Assembly (NCBI GenBank): GCA_014361445.1
Contig: JACIVQ010000006.1
Location: forward strand, 1-48,038
Direction: 5' to 3'
Origin: Methanosuratincolales archaeon
Lineage (GTDB): Archaea > Thermoproteota > Methanomethylicia > Methanomethylicales > Methanomethylicaceae
DNA length: 48,038 nucleotides
Below, one piece after another: positions 8,244-16,662 of this stretch. How positions within the stretch are numbered: the first letter of the stretch is position 1; every line of letters begins with the position of its first letter. Position numbers and translations under genes: made by a program. The notes beneath the pieces were generated by a model, which worked only from the letters and a program-made list of their open reading frames with translations, made no database searches and was not told the DNA's origin.

Positions 8244-8255
8244 GGGGGTCTACCT

Positions 8256-8840
8256 ACGAAAATAGTCGCGCTGACTTGGGATGACATTCACTCTTCCCTT
8301 CTCACACTAGCAAACAAGATCTCAGAGAGCAACTTCTACCCCGAGATGATAGTCGGGATAGCCAGGGGTGGTTGGGTAGTTGCGCGGATCTTGTCCGACC
8401 TCCTCAACGTCCAAGACCTTGCATCACTCAAGATAGAGTTCTACAAGTCGATAGGGGAGAGAGATCGGAAACCACAGATAACACAACCAGTCTCTGAATC
8501 ACCTGCAGGCAAAGTCGTGCTAATAGCCGACGATGTAGCAGACACCGGTGAGAGCCTGATTCTGGCAAAGGACCACGTATCGTCCCAAGGTGCCAAAGAG
8601 ACTAGGGTGGCGACCATTCACTACAAGCCTTGGTCAAAAATAAAGCCTGACTACTACGTGAGCATGACCGATGCGTGGATAATATACCCGTGGGAGATCA
8701 GGGAGACAATAGAGCACCTAATAAAAATGTGGCGCGAGGAGACGAAGGACCCCTTGGAACTCAGGTCCAGACTAGCCTCCACCGGTCTACCGCTGGAACT
8801 CATAGATAGGTACTTTTTCCAAAAGAACTCCCAGAAGTGA
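8256..8840 (+). CDS. Phosphoribosyltransferase family protein (hypoxanthine/xanthine type)
   Basis: A type I PRTase of about 194 residues. The first part, VALTWDDIHSSLLTLANKI, is the N-terminal hood typical of Gpt-like archaeal enzymes; MIVGIARGGWVVARILSDLL binds pyrophosphate; VVLIADDVADTGESLILAKDH is the PRPP loop with the paired acids. It should attach a purine base to PRPP in salvage. The hood is in frame from just after the upstream stop but contains no ATG, GTG or TTG. ACG 8256 (GGGGGT six nt upstream) or ATA 8262 are the likely starts; the first ATG, 8346, would delete the hood. Substrate specificity cannot be read. Confidence 0.8.
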   Translation, partial: TKIVALTWDDIHSSLLTLANKISESNFYPEMIVGIARGGWVVARILSDLLNVQDLASLKIEFYKSIGERDRKPQITQPVSESPAGKVVLIADDVADTGESLILAKDHVSSQGAKETRVATIHYKPWSKIKPDYYVSMTDAWIIYPWEIRETIEHLIKMWREETKDPLELRSRLASTGLPLELIDRYFFQKNSQK

Positions 8841-8846
8841 GGTCCT

Positions 8847-9395
8847 TTGCTGACTGGCTACCATGAGGGAATCCACTTCGCCATAATCCCTATGCGACTT
8901 TACGACCCTTCAAAAATCCAAGAGATCCTCTCACTATCGCAAAGAGACGGTTTCGGACTCCAAATAATGGACGCTGATCTTGTCGCCGGATACGAGCATT
9001 TGATATTGGCAATAAAAATGGCAACCAAGGCTTGGAAGGAAGGCAGGAATATTGCAAAGTCACTTACCATGGAGGCTCTGCTTTACGCCTCGGCAAAGAG
9101 GCAGATAAAGGACGCGATCAACACAGTTGGTCCCTCTGCCTCAGGGAGATGTGTGATCTTGGTGCTATCAGACTCCAAGGAGCTTCTGGAAACCGAGCTG
9201 GTCAAACTCAGAAATTACGGTATAGAGGACGACTCTCTCATGGAGCTGGGCGAGGAAAAGATCCGCAAGATAATCAGCGCCTTTGGAATAGGCGAGCCTG
9301 AGCTCTCAATAGCAAAAAATCTCCACCCGTCAATGACATCGACGATCCAGTCCCTCGTCATGGAGAGGGTCTCTATGTCTGACCTAAACCGTTAG
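8847..9395 (+). CDS. KEOPS complex subunit Cgi121
   Basis: A 182-residue protein with the Cgi121/TPRKB fold: AYEHLILAIKMA-type region, the characteristic SLTMEALLYASAKRQIKDAINTVGPSASG-like segment (split here around residues 70-100), and the C-terminal ERVSM part. Cgi121 presents the CCA end of tRNA to the KEOPS complex (Kae1, Bud32, Pcc1), which transfers threonylcarbamoyl to A37. The start TTG 8847 has GAGGT only 3 nt upstream, so it may be a little off. It ends the four-gene run after the PRTase. The TC-AMP synthase Sua5 is convergent only 590 nt away, which supports a t6A role. Confidence 0.75.
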   Translation: MLTGYHEGIHFAIIPMRLYDPSKIQEILSLSQRDGFGLQIMDADLVAGYEHLILAIKMATKAWKEGRNIAKSLTMEALLYASAKRQIKDAINTVGPSASGRCVILVLSDSKELLETELVKLRNYGIEDDSLMELGEEKIRKIISAFGIGEPELSIAKNLHPSMTSTIQSLVMERVSMSDLNR

Positions 9396-9454
9396 CGCCT
9401 CACAGCCTCGGTGAAAAATGTCGCAGGAGGTCCAAAACCTTATTTGGACTAACC

Positions 9455-9985
9455 TTAACCTTCCAAGGCCCTCTCTTGGAGTTTCGTGAGGGAAACTATG
9501 TCATCTTCCGACAACAAGGATATACCAGTATTCTCATCAATGATCTCCACCTGCAGCAAAACCTCGGGCCTCTCCAGATCTACCCTCCTATCTATCAGTG
9601 CGGCTAATTCTCTTATTATATCGTCCCTCCTGAGCGTACTTCCCCTCTTGCTCACCACGACCTTGAATGAGGATTGTTGTGGTATTTTATCCACGAGCTC
9701 CTTCACAACCTCCTTCATCGCCGAGATCTCCGTCTGGCAGACCTTTTGCACTGGCACCAGCCTCTGTATGTACTTAAAGGCCCACGGGTCCTTCTCCATC
9801 ACCATCTTGGCCCTTCTCACGAATTCTAATGGGTCTCCTATTAGCTTTGCAACCAGTAGCCCAGGAAATCTGGTCCTGACAAAATCTATGTCCTCCACAT
9901 CCAAGCTCTTCGCGAGGACCATGACTTCCTTAGCGCACCTTGTCTCGTTCCCTCTCTGGGTCGTTATTATCAGGTTAAAATCCAT
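9455..9985 (-). CDS. THUMP-domain protein (TAN1-like, tRNA modification)
   Basis: A 176-residue protein. The start NLIITTQRGNETRCAKEVMVLAKSL followed by RTRFPGLLVAKLIGDPLEFVRRAKMVMEKDPWAFKYIQRLVPVQ is typical of stand-alone THUMP proteins related to TAN1, which bind tRNA and help place N4-acetylcytidine. SFKVVVSKRGSTLRRDDIIRELA is the core THUMP RNA-binding part, and EVLLQVEIIDENTGISLL closes the domain. There is no methyltransferase domain attached. It overlaps the sua5 stop by one base and shares its operon, so two tRNA-modification functions are co-transcribed. Confidence 0.78.
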   Translation of the reverse strand: MDFNLIITTQRGNETRCAKEVMVLAKSLDVEDIDFVRTRFPGLLVAKLIGDPLEFVRRAKMVMEKDPWAFKYIQRLVPVQKVCQTEISAMKEVVKELVDKIPQQSSFKVVVSKRGSTLRRDDIIRELAALIDRRVDLERPEVLLQVEIIDENTGISLLSEDDIVSLTKLQERALEG

Positions 9986-10674
9986 TAAGGCTCTACCCCT
10001 CTAACCGCTTTGATCAAATCCTCAGCTTTTATGGCGCCTTCCCTAATTACCTTAATCCCATCACTGCAGTCCTCTTCGCCCGAGATCAACTCAACAACTG
10101 TTGAAGCCACTCCAAGTTCCGTCCTTCCACCATCAACGACAAGGTCCACCTCATTTTCTATTACTGGGTCAAGCTCGTCGACGCTTCTCGGCGGGGGTCT
10201 GCCGGATATGTTGGCACTCGTCCCTATAATAGCTCCACCCGATGCCTCTATTATCTTTAGGGCAATAACGTTCTTCGGAACCCTAAGCCCCAACTTATCC
10301 CTTCCCGCGGTCAACTCATATGGGAACCTGCCCCTCATCTTCAATACAAGGGTCAGCGGACCCGGCCAGAAGAGGCGTGCTAAAGTCAATGCCCTATCAT
10401 CGAACTCGGCGATCTCCATCGCCTTCTCTAGGCTTGAAACCAACACTGGCATCTCTTTATCCCCCCTCCGCTTGATCTGAAAGACTCTCCTGACGATATC
10501 CTCCCTGAAGGGATCCCCCCCGATCCCATAGACTGTATCGGTGGGGTATACTATGACGCCCCCTCTCCTTACGATATCTCCAATTTCCATTATCTTGTCC
10601 TCGTCGACCTCAGTCACCCTCACCCTTAAACCCAACTCTAGCACCCTTTCTAGATCATTTAACCTACTGACCAC
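9985..10674 (-). CDS. sua5: Threonylcarbamoyl-AMP synthase (Sua5/YrdC family)
   Basis: The 229-residue protein makes threonylcarbamoyl-AMP from threonine, bicarbonate and ATP, the first step of t6A37 synthesis. The YrdC domain is complete: GGVIVYPTDTVYGIGGDPF, IKRRGDKEMPVLV, FWPGPLTLVL, LGLRVPKN, and IIGTSANISGRPPP. It lacks the extra Sua5 C-terminal domain, as usual for the short archaeal form. The GTG start at 10674 has no ribosome site; a GTG near 10620, immediately before RVTEVDEDKI, fits the family length better. It leads an operon with the THUMP gene and converges on Cgi121. Confidence 0.93.
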   Translation of the reverse strand: MVSRLNDLERVLELGLRVRVTEVDEDKIMEIGDIVRRGGVIVYPTDTVYGIGGDPFREDIVRRVFQIKRRGDKEMPVLVSSLEKAMEIAEFDDRALTLARLFWPGPLTLVLKMRGRFPYELTAGRDKLGLRVPKNVIALKIIEASGGAIIGTSANISGRPPPRSVDELDPVIENEVDLVVDGGRTELGVASTVVELISGEEDCSDGIKVIREGAIKAEDLIKAVRGVEP

Positions 10675-10850
10675 TTAAAAGCCCACTCTCGCTATGCTGC
10701 GAGAGAGACCTGACCAACCCTCTTGCGTTAGGAGTCTGATCTTCACAGAATGAGTCAATAAAATAATACATCGTCCAACAAGAATAAAATCGGTAGACTT
10801 AAATACCACAACCCTGCCAAAATCTCATCGCGTTCTCGGAGGTTAAAAAA

Positions 10851-10988
10851 ATGTACCACCTAGAACTAGACGAAGACTTTGAGGAAGACTGGACCGAAGA
10901 GGAGGAGTTCGAGGAAGAGGAATGGCCTGAAGAAGAGGAAGAGGAATGGCCTGAAGAAGAGGAAGACTTCGAGGAAGAGGAATGGTAA
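10851..10988 (+). CDS. Hyper-acidic 45-residue protein of unknown function
   Basis: An ORF of 45 codons begins at ATG 10851, with a perfect GGAGG (10838-10842) 8 nt upstream and a TATA-like CTTAAATA about 45 nt upstream. About 27 of the 45 residues are Glu or Asp, with five Trp, only one basic residue (His3 aside none), and a repeated unit EEEEWPEEEE encoded by a near-perfect 24-nt direct repeat. The DNA is purine-rich on the coding strand. The good start signals argue that it is translated. It resembles acidic tails that mimic nucleic acid or bind basic proteins, but I recognise no family. It precedes a zinc-ribbon gene by 29 nt and is probably co-transcribed with it. Confidence 0.6.
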   Translation: MYHLELDEDFEEDWTEEEEFEEEEWPEEEEEEWPEEEEDFEEEEW

Positions 10989-11017
10989 CATCCTCTCCTA
11001 TTTTTAGGTGAACAATC

Positions 11018-11323
11018 GTGGAATTTTGTCCAAAATGTGGCAAACTTTTAATTCCTGACAGAAGGGACGAGAAGACCTACCTCATATGTAAATCGTGTGG
11101 TTTTGAGAAGCTCGCAAGCGAATCTAAGGGTTACAAGATCGTTCAAACCGTCGAGGAAGGGAAGAGAAGGAAGACCCTCATAGTGGAAGAGCCCACAAAG
11201 ATAGTTAAGAAGAGGAAGGAAGAAGAGCGCGAGCTTATGGCAGACTACTACGAGCTCTTCCTTGAGAACTATGAAGAGGGCGTCGAAGAAGAGAGTACAA
11301 GCGAAGAGACTGAGTTTGAGTAG
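11018..11323 (+). CDS. Zinc-ribbon protein related to the N-terminal domain of RpoM/TFS
   Basis: A 101-residue protein. Residues 1-35, MEFCPKCGKLLIPDRRDEKTYLICKSCG, form a four-cysteine zinc ribbon of the type at the N-terminus of Rpb9/RpoM and TFS. The C-terminal ribbon that carries the catalytic acidic pair of TFS is missing and is replaced by a basic stretch (EEGKRRKTLIVEEPTKIVKKRK) and an acidic tail. It can therefore bind polymerase at most; RNA-cleavage activity is not expected. The GTG start at 11018 has GGTGA at 11007-11011. It follows the hyper-acidic ORF and precedes ABCE1, all in the same direction. Confidence 0.7.
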   Translation: MEFCPKCGKLLIPDRRDEKTYLICKSCGFEKLASESKGYKIVQTVEEGKRRKTLIVEEPTKIVKKRKEEERELMADYYELFLENYEEGVEEESTSEETEFE

Positions 11324-11353
11324 AAGAACGATGGCCATTAATCGGTGGTCTCC

Positions 11354-13153
11354 TTGGTCAGAGTTGCGGTCCTCGATCCTGACTTTTGCAAGCCAGGAGA
11401 CTGCACCAAGGAGTGCATCAGGTTCTGCCCAATTGTGAGGACCGGGGCAGAGGCAATAAAATACGAGCCTGAGATGAACCGCCCCATAATTGCCGAGAAC
11501 CTATGCACTGGTTGCGGGATCTGCGTAAAAAAGTGCCCATTCGGGGCCATCAAGATAGTAAACCTCCCTGACGAGCTCGAGGAGCTCTGCGTCCACCGGT
11601 ATGGTCCCAACACCTTCAAGCTCTATCGCCTGCCAGTTCCCAAGGAGGGAATGGTCGTCGGTCTCTTGGGCCCAAACGGGGCGGGAAAGTCAACCTCCCT
11701 CAAGATTCTGGGAGGGGAGATCAGACCCAACCTGGGGCTCTACGACTGCCCCCCCGACTGGAAATCGATCCTCAGGTTCTTCAGGGGCTCTGAGCTCCAC
11801 GAGTATTTCAAGAAACTATCCGAGAAGAAGCTGAGGGTTGTTACCAAGCCTCAGTACATTGATGAGGCGCCCAAGAGGATCACAGGCACGGTCAAGGAGA
11901 TCCTTACTAGGATTGACGAGCGTGGGGCCCTCAACGAGATCTCAGAATACCTTTCCCTGCACCCCCTCTTGGATAAGGACATACACTCGCTCAGCGGCGG
12001 CGAGCTTCAGAGGGTCGCCATAGCAGCCGTTGCTATGAGGGATGCGGATGTTTACATCTTCGACGAGCCATCGAGCTACCTGGATATCTACCAGCGACTC
12101 AGGATGGCATCACTTATCAGGAACCTGGCAAGGGAATCAAAGTATGTACTTGTCGCGGAGCACGACTTGGCGGTCCTTGACTACCTCTCGGATCACGTCT
12201 GTCTCTTCTACGGCAAGGCTGGAGTCTATGGCATCGTCTCTAAGCCTCACGGCGTGAGGGTTGGCATCAACCTTTACATAGGGGGCTACATCCCCGACGA
12301 GAATATCCGCTTCAGAGCTTACCCGATTAAGTTCAACCTCTCCCCTGTGCCGAGCGAGTGGCGCTCGGAGGACACCCTAGTCAAGTGGCCTCCATTCAAG
12401 AAGTCGCTGGGGGCGTTCAAACTAACCGCCTTCCCTGGCTCCATCCACAAGGGCGAGGTCGTTGGCATTGTAGGCGCAAACGGAACCGGAAAGACAACAT
12501 TTGTCAAGGTAATTGCGGGTGTGACAAAACCAACCGAGGGCTACGTCGAAGACTTTGGCATTACCATTAGCTACAAGCCCCAGTACGTCGTCCCGAATAC
12601 AGATAAGACGATCAGGGAGATCCTTCAGTCTATAAACCCGAACATTCTAGAAGATCCATGGTTCAGGGAGGAGATTTACGGTCCTCTCGACATCGAGCCA
12701 CTCTTGGACAGACGGGCAGACTCTCTCAGCGGCGGCGAGCTCCAGCGGTCAGCGGTCGCTGCGTGCCTCTCGAGGGAGGCAAAGCTTTACCTGCTCGATG
12801 AACCCACCGCTCACCTTGATGTGGAACACAGACTCGCCGTCTCCCGGTGCATTAGAAGGGTCGCTGAGAAGCGTGGGGCAGCAGCACTCGTGGTCGAGCA
12901 CGACATAGTCGCCATAGACCTCATAGCCGACAGCATAATGGTATTTTCGGGCGAGCCTAGCGTTTATGGCATAGCAAACCCTCCAATCTCGCTGAGGAAG
13001 GGCATGAATCAGTTCCTGAAGGGGTTGGGAATAACATTCAGGAGGGATCCTGAGACCGGCAGACCTCGTGTCAACAAACAGGGCTCTTGGCTCGACAGGT
13101 ACCAAAAAGAGATCAATGAGTACTACTATACAGAGATAGCCGCCGAGAAATGA
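11354..13153 (+). CDS. Ribosome recycling ATPase ABCE1/Rli1
   Basis: A ~599-residue ABC-type ATPase that splits post-termination ribosomes. The N-terminus has eight cysteines for two 4Fe-4S clusters (CKPGDCTKECIRFCP and CTGCGICVKKCP). Then come two nucleotide-binding domains: Walker A GPNGAGKST with signature LSGGELQR and Walker B VYIFDEPSSYLD, and GANGTGKTT with LSGGELQR and YLLDEPTAHLD, then the hinge at the C-terminus. I prefer TTG 11354 (MVRVAVLDPD, with GGTGGT upstream), the usual family start, to GTG 11345. Complete and without anomalies. Confidence 0.97.
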   Translation: MVRVAVLDPDFCKPGDCTKECIRFCPIVRTGAEAIKYEPEMNRPIIAENLCTGCGICVKKCPFGAIKIVNLPDELEELCVHRYGPNTFKLYRLPVPKEGMVVGLLGPNGAGKSTSLKILGGEIRPNLGLYDCPPDWKSILRFFRGSELHEYFKKLSEKKLRVVTKPQYIDEAPKRITGTVKEILTRIDERGALNEISEYLSLHPLLDKDIHSLSGGELQRVAIAAVAMRDADVYIFDEPSSYLDIYQRLRMASLIRNLARESKYVLVAEHDLAVLDYLSDHVCLFYGKAGVYGIVSKPHGVRVGINLYIGGYIPDENIRFRAYPIKFNLSPVPSEWRSEDTLVKWPPFKKSLGAFKLTAFPGSIHKGEVVGIVGANGTGKTTFVKVIAGVTKPTEGYVEDFGITISYKPQYVVPNTDKTIREILQSINPNILEDPWFREEIYGPLDIEPLLDRRADSLSGGELQRSAVAACLSREAKLYLLDEPTAHLDVEHRLAVSRCIRRVAEKRGAAALVVEHDIVAIDLIADSIMVFSGEPSVYGIANPPISLRKGMNQFLKGLGITFRRDPETGRPRVNKQGSWLDRYQKEINEYYYTEIAAEK

Positions 13154-13235
13154 TCACATATTTGTGGCATTTCAATACAGGGCTAAGAAACCCAGGTCCC
13201 TAAAATTTATAAGAGTTCTGGGAATACTTCCTTAA

Positions 13236-14114
13236 ATGGTGGTCATAGTGTTACGTCTGGGCTTAATGATGACTGTACTTACAGCGATCTTCGTCATCTT
13301 GGGCTACGTAGTGGGCCTATTCTTTGGATACCCTGAGCTGGTATCCCTCGGGGCATTGGTACTGGCTGGAATAATGAACCTCGTTTCCTATCTGTACAGC
13401 GACAAGATCGTCCTCTCAATGTCTCGCGCCAAAGTAGTAAGCGAGAGTGAGTACCCAGATCTCCACCGTATTGTTACATCCTTAGCTACTAGCGCGGGTC
13501 TACCTAAGCCAAGGGTTGCGATAATAAAGTCAAAGGTCCCCAATGCCTTCGCAACTGGCAGGGGTCCTAAGAACTCTGTTGTGGCCGTCACCACTGGTCT
13601 ATTAGAAGTGTTAAACGAGAATGAGCTAGAGGGTGTCCTGAGCCACGAGATCTCACACATCAAGCACAGGGACGTTCTTGTGGCTTCGGTGGCAGCCACA
13701 ATAGCGGGTGCCATAAGCTACCTCGCCCTAATAGGTAGGTTCGGAGTCTTCTTTGGCGGCGGGGTTGACAGGAACCGCAACGCTGGGGCACTAACACTCC
13801 TCCTATCCCTACTCGCGCCGCTGGCAGCCTTCCTTATTCAGATGGCGATATCCAGAGGGAGGGAATATGAGGCTGACAGAGAGGGCGCCATGCTTAGCCG
13901 CAAGCCACTCTCCTTGGCAAGTGCCCTCGAAAAGATAGAGAGGACTATACGCTCTGCCCCACCGCTCAACGTCAACCCGTCCACGAGCCCGCTATGGATA
14001 GTCAACCCCTTCAGAGGGGACGCCCTGCTGGAGATGTTCTCCACGCATCCCTCTACTTGGAAGAGGATTGAGCGTCTCAAGGCTATGGCAATTAGCATAG
14101 GCAGCATGCGCTGA
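13236..14114 (+). CDS. htpX: HtpX-like membrane metalloprotease (M48 family)
   Basis: A 292-residue zinc protease of membrane quality control. Two N-terminal membrane helices (about residues 5-50) are followed by the catalytic helix LSHEISHIKHRDVL with the HExxH zinc motif near residue 136, two more membrane segments, and the third zinc ligand in REYEADREGAMLS. The C-terminal STHPSTWKRIERLKAM is typical. ATG 13236 has no Shine-Dalgarno, but AATTTATAAG at 13204-13213 is a TATA box about 25 nt upstream, so the mRNA is probably leaderless. Confidence 0.93.
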   Translation: MVVIVLRLGLMMTVLTAIFVILGYVVGLFFGYPELVSLGALVLAGIMNLVSYLYSDKIVLSMSRAKVVSESEYPDLHRIVTSLATSAGLPKPRVAIIKSKVPNAFATGRGPKNSVVAVTTGLLEVLNENELEGVLSHEISHIKHRDVLVASVAATIAGAISYLALIGRFGVFFGGGVDRNRNAGALTLLLSLLAPLAAFLIQMAISRGREYEADREGAMLSRKPLSLASALEKIERTIRSAPPLNVNPSTSPLWIVNPFRGDALLEMFSTHPSTWKRIERLKAMAISIGSMR

Positions 14115-14155
14115 ACATCCGTGATCGTTACTATCGGTTACTTGGAGGAAGGTCA

Positions 14156-14425
14156 TTGGAAAAAAAGATAGAGAAAGAGAAAGAACCATCTGCTCCCTCA
14201 ATTAAACGCAAACCCTACATTTACCCTCACAGGCACTGCATATACTGCGGCAGGATGATTGAGGTCAAAGGTAGGGATTACTGCCTAAGGTGTAAGCCCG
14301 AGTACCAGAAAGAGATCTCTAAGAGATCTAAAACCCAAAAATTCCAGAAATTCCTGAAGTTCTACGTTATCGGCATTATTATATTACTAGTGGGCATAGT
14401 TCTATACTCCTTCCGTTATCCCTAA
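14156..14425 (+). CDS. Small zinc-ribbon membrane protein (DUF2116-like)
   Basis: An 89-residue protein: a charged N-terminus, a four-cysteine ribbon HCIYCGRMIEVKGRDYCLRCKPEYQ, a basic linker, and a single C-terminal membrane helix (FYVIGIIILLVGIVLYSF). This matches the archaeal DUF2116 family of tail-anchored zinc-ribbon proteins, whose function is unknown. TTG 14156 has GGAGG at 14144-14148. It follows htpX by 41 nt and is likely in the same operon. Confidence 0.75.
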   Translation: MEKKIEKEKEPSAPSIKRKPYIYPHRHCIYCGRMIEVKGRDYCLRCKPEYQKEISKRSKTQKFQKFLKFYVIGIIILLVGIVLYSFRYP

Positions 14426-14615
14426 CATATATCTTGCTTGCGTCAGCCCTCACCATACGAATAATTGAATAATTCAAAATGAAATAGACCGCACTTTAAC
14501 CCGTTTTGGTTTTCTGCATTTTGTCTTTTATATGATCTTTTAATTCAGTCGCCAAAAATCCTAAAAAAAGTTTTTAAGAAGACGATCACACCCTCTACCC
14601 TCTAAGGTGGATCTC

Positions 14616-15890
14616 TTGAGTGTTAGGGACCTAGAATCCATAACCGAGATTGTAAAAGAGCATACTCGCTGGAGGGGCTCCTGCATAAATCTGATAGCGA
14701 GTGAGAATGTTGTCAGCAGGTCAGTAAAAGAGATGCTGATCTCAGATCTAGGAAACAGATACGCCATAGGTTTTCTTCACAACCGGTTTTACTCTGGGAC
14801 AAAGTACATAGACGAGTTGGAAGGGTATACCACAGAATTGGCCAAGATCGCGTTTAGGTCAGACCATGTGAACTACGTCCCAATCTCAGGCACAATGGCA
14901 AATCTGGTTATGTTCAACGCCATGACCGCCCCGGGGGACGTTGTAACGGCTCTGAGCGTCATTGATGGTGGTCATGCGAGCTTCAAGGAGTGCTCCAAGA
15001 TTCATGGGGTGAGTTTGGTTCCACTCCCTTACTCCATGGATGAGATGAACATTGATGTCGGTGAAGCAGAGAAGCTAATCGCCAGAGTGAAACCAAAAAT
15101 AGTACTGCTTGGAGCTAGCGAGATCCTCTTCCCGCACCCAGTCAAAGAGATAAGGGGCATAGCTGATGAAGTGGGCGCCATAGTTGCCTACGATGCCGCC
15201 CATGTTCTCGGTCTAATAGCAGGAGGCACCTTCCAGGACCCCCTGAGGGAGGGTGCGGAGGTAATGACTGGCAGCACGCACAAGACCTTTTTTGGTCCAC
15301 AAGGGGGCATAATCTTATGCAACGGAAAGCACGCGAGGGCTATTGACAACGCCGCCTGGCAGCTGGTAAACAACCACCACATCCACCGGGTTGCTGCCCT
15401 CGCTGTTGCCCTCACAGAGTTTATAGCCTTCGGGCACGATTACGCCAAGAACGTCGTCAAGAATGCCCAAAGACTTGCGGAAGAGCTATATAACCTTGGT
15501 TTTGACGTACTTGGGGCAAAATACGGCTTCACTAAATCCCACCAAGTCATATTCAAGGCACCAAACAACAACGGTGACGCAGCAGCAAAGAGGTTGGAAG
15601 ACGCCAACATAATAACCACAAAGACGCCGTTACCCACAGACAAAACTGAGGAGGGCTGCTCGGGGATAAGGCTGGGCACACAGGAGGTAACCAGAATCGG
15701 CATGGGAGAAGGCGAAATGGCTGAGATTGCAAGACTGATAAAGAGGGTTCTGCTCGACAGAGAGGACCCGTCAGACGTGAGGGCGGACGTCAAGGGGATT
15801 ATCGCCAATTTCAGAGAGGTAAAATATGCCTTCAACGGTGGACCCGCATACGAGTACCTAGATCTGCCGAGTCAAGGCTCGAACACATGA
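14616..15890 (+). CDS. glyA: Serine hydroxymethyltransferase (archaeal type)
   Basis: A PLP enzyme of about 424 residues converting serine and a tetrahydropterin to glycine and the methylene pterin. Visible are NLIASENVVSRSVKEML, the YIDELEGYTTELAK region, AYDAAHVLGLIAGG, the Schiff-base motif TGSTHKTFFGPQGG (Lys near residue 220), and GIRLGTQEVTRIGMGEGEM near the C-terminus. AAGGTGGATC at 14604-14613 is placed for TTG 14616 rather than GTG 14607. A T-rich TATA-like GTTTTTAAG lies about 45 nt upstream. The divergent sequence (GFLHNRFYSGTKYID) is the archaeal rather than the bacterial form. Confidence 0.95.
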   Translation: MSVRDLESITEIVKEHTRWRGSCINLIASENVVSRSVKEMLISDLGNRYAIGFLHNRFYSGTKYIDELEGYTTELAKIAFRSDHVNYVPISGTMANLVMFNAMTAPGDVVTALSVIDGGHASFKECSKIHGVSLVPLPYSMDEMNIDVGEAEKLIARVKPKIVLLGASEILFPHPVKEIRGIADEVGAIVAYDAAHVLGLIAGGTFQDPLREGAEVMTGSTHKTFFGPQGGIILCNGKHARAIDNAAWQLVNNHHIHRVAALAVALTEFIAFGHDYAKNVVKNAQRLAEELYNLGFDVLGAKYGFTKSHQVIFKAPNNNGDAAAKRLEDANIITTKTPLPTDKTEEGCSGIRLGTQEVTRIGMGEGEMAEIARLIKRVLLDREDPSDVRADVKGIIANFREVKYAFNGGPAYEYLDLPSQGSNT

Positions 15891-15931
15891 CACTACAATC
15901 TGTGAGGCTTGCGCACTTTCAATAACATTGC

Positions 15932-16552
15932 TCAATGGACAAGTACCAGCCCATAAAGCCCAGCACAAGGTATCAACTTCATATCCTTTGTCGGGCTTAT
16001 GGTGTGTATCTCCCACCCCGCCTTCTTTACAGTTGCGAATACATCTATACCGGCCGCTTCCATAGCAGGTCTTGCCTTAAAAGGGTACCTGCACCTCCCT
16101 GTCTTCAGGGCTTCGCACTCTAGGTTCTTTGATAAGCATAGGGAGCACTCCCCTGCAGCAAAGCCAAGAGCGAAGTAATAGCCCATGTTATGGGCTTCGC
16201 TCTCTACAAGCCCAACGACCTCCCTGAGTTTTAGTTCGTGGGGGACGTGCCTTTTCGCCCACTCCGGTCCCGCGAGGTCCTCAACAGGGGTTTCGAGCCT
16301 GATAAGTATTCCAAATCTGTACTTCCTCACGATCCTTTCGGTCATGCTGGGCACCAGTTCAAGGTGAGGCGGACACATTATGCTGCTCCCGTACCATCGG
16401 CAGGGAGGATACATGCACTTCAGTCTGGCCCTTTCATCCACTACTATATCCTTGGTATCTATTACCTTCGCCTCGCCTCCATGCCTCTCAACCAGCCTCA
16501 CAAGTTCCTCTAGGTCCCTCTTAAGTTTCTCTTCACCAGGGATTGGACCCAA
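15932..16552 (-). CDS. DUF2284 cysteine-rich metal-binding protein
   Basis: A 206-residue soluble protein with a first cysteine cluster CMYPPCRWYGSSIMCPPH and a second CSLCLSKNLECEALKTGRCRYPFKARPAMEAAGIDVF, the signature of DUF2284 proteins predicted to bind iron or an Fe-S cluster. Many anaerobic archaea and bacteria carry them; the function is unknown to me. TTG 16552 has GGAGG 7 nt upstream. It is divergent from the ThiW/ECF operon across about 100 nt that holds AT-rich elements of both strands. Confidence 0.8.
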   Translation of the reverse strand: MGPIPGEEKLKRDLEELVRLVERHGGEAKVIDTKDIVVDERARLKCMYPPCRWYGSSIMCPPHLELVPSMTERIVRKYRFGILIRLETPVEDLAGPEWAKRHVPHELKLREVVGLVESEAHNMGYYFALGFAAGECSLCLSKNLECEALKTGRCRYPFKARPAMEAAGIDVFATVKKAGWEIHTISPTKDMKLIPCAGLYGLVLVH

Positions 16553-16662
16553 ATGTGTATGCCTCCTACAATAAAACTTAACCTCATGTGTCCGAACAAC
16601 TATAATTCAGTTATGTATAGTTTATATAATCCCTTTATTTTAAACTTACGTGCGTGGTCTCT

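Noticed and set aside
16553-16662. Thiamine (TPP) riboswitch before thiW
   Set aside because: The conserved CTGAGA and related core segments are not present in the short leader.
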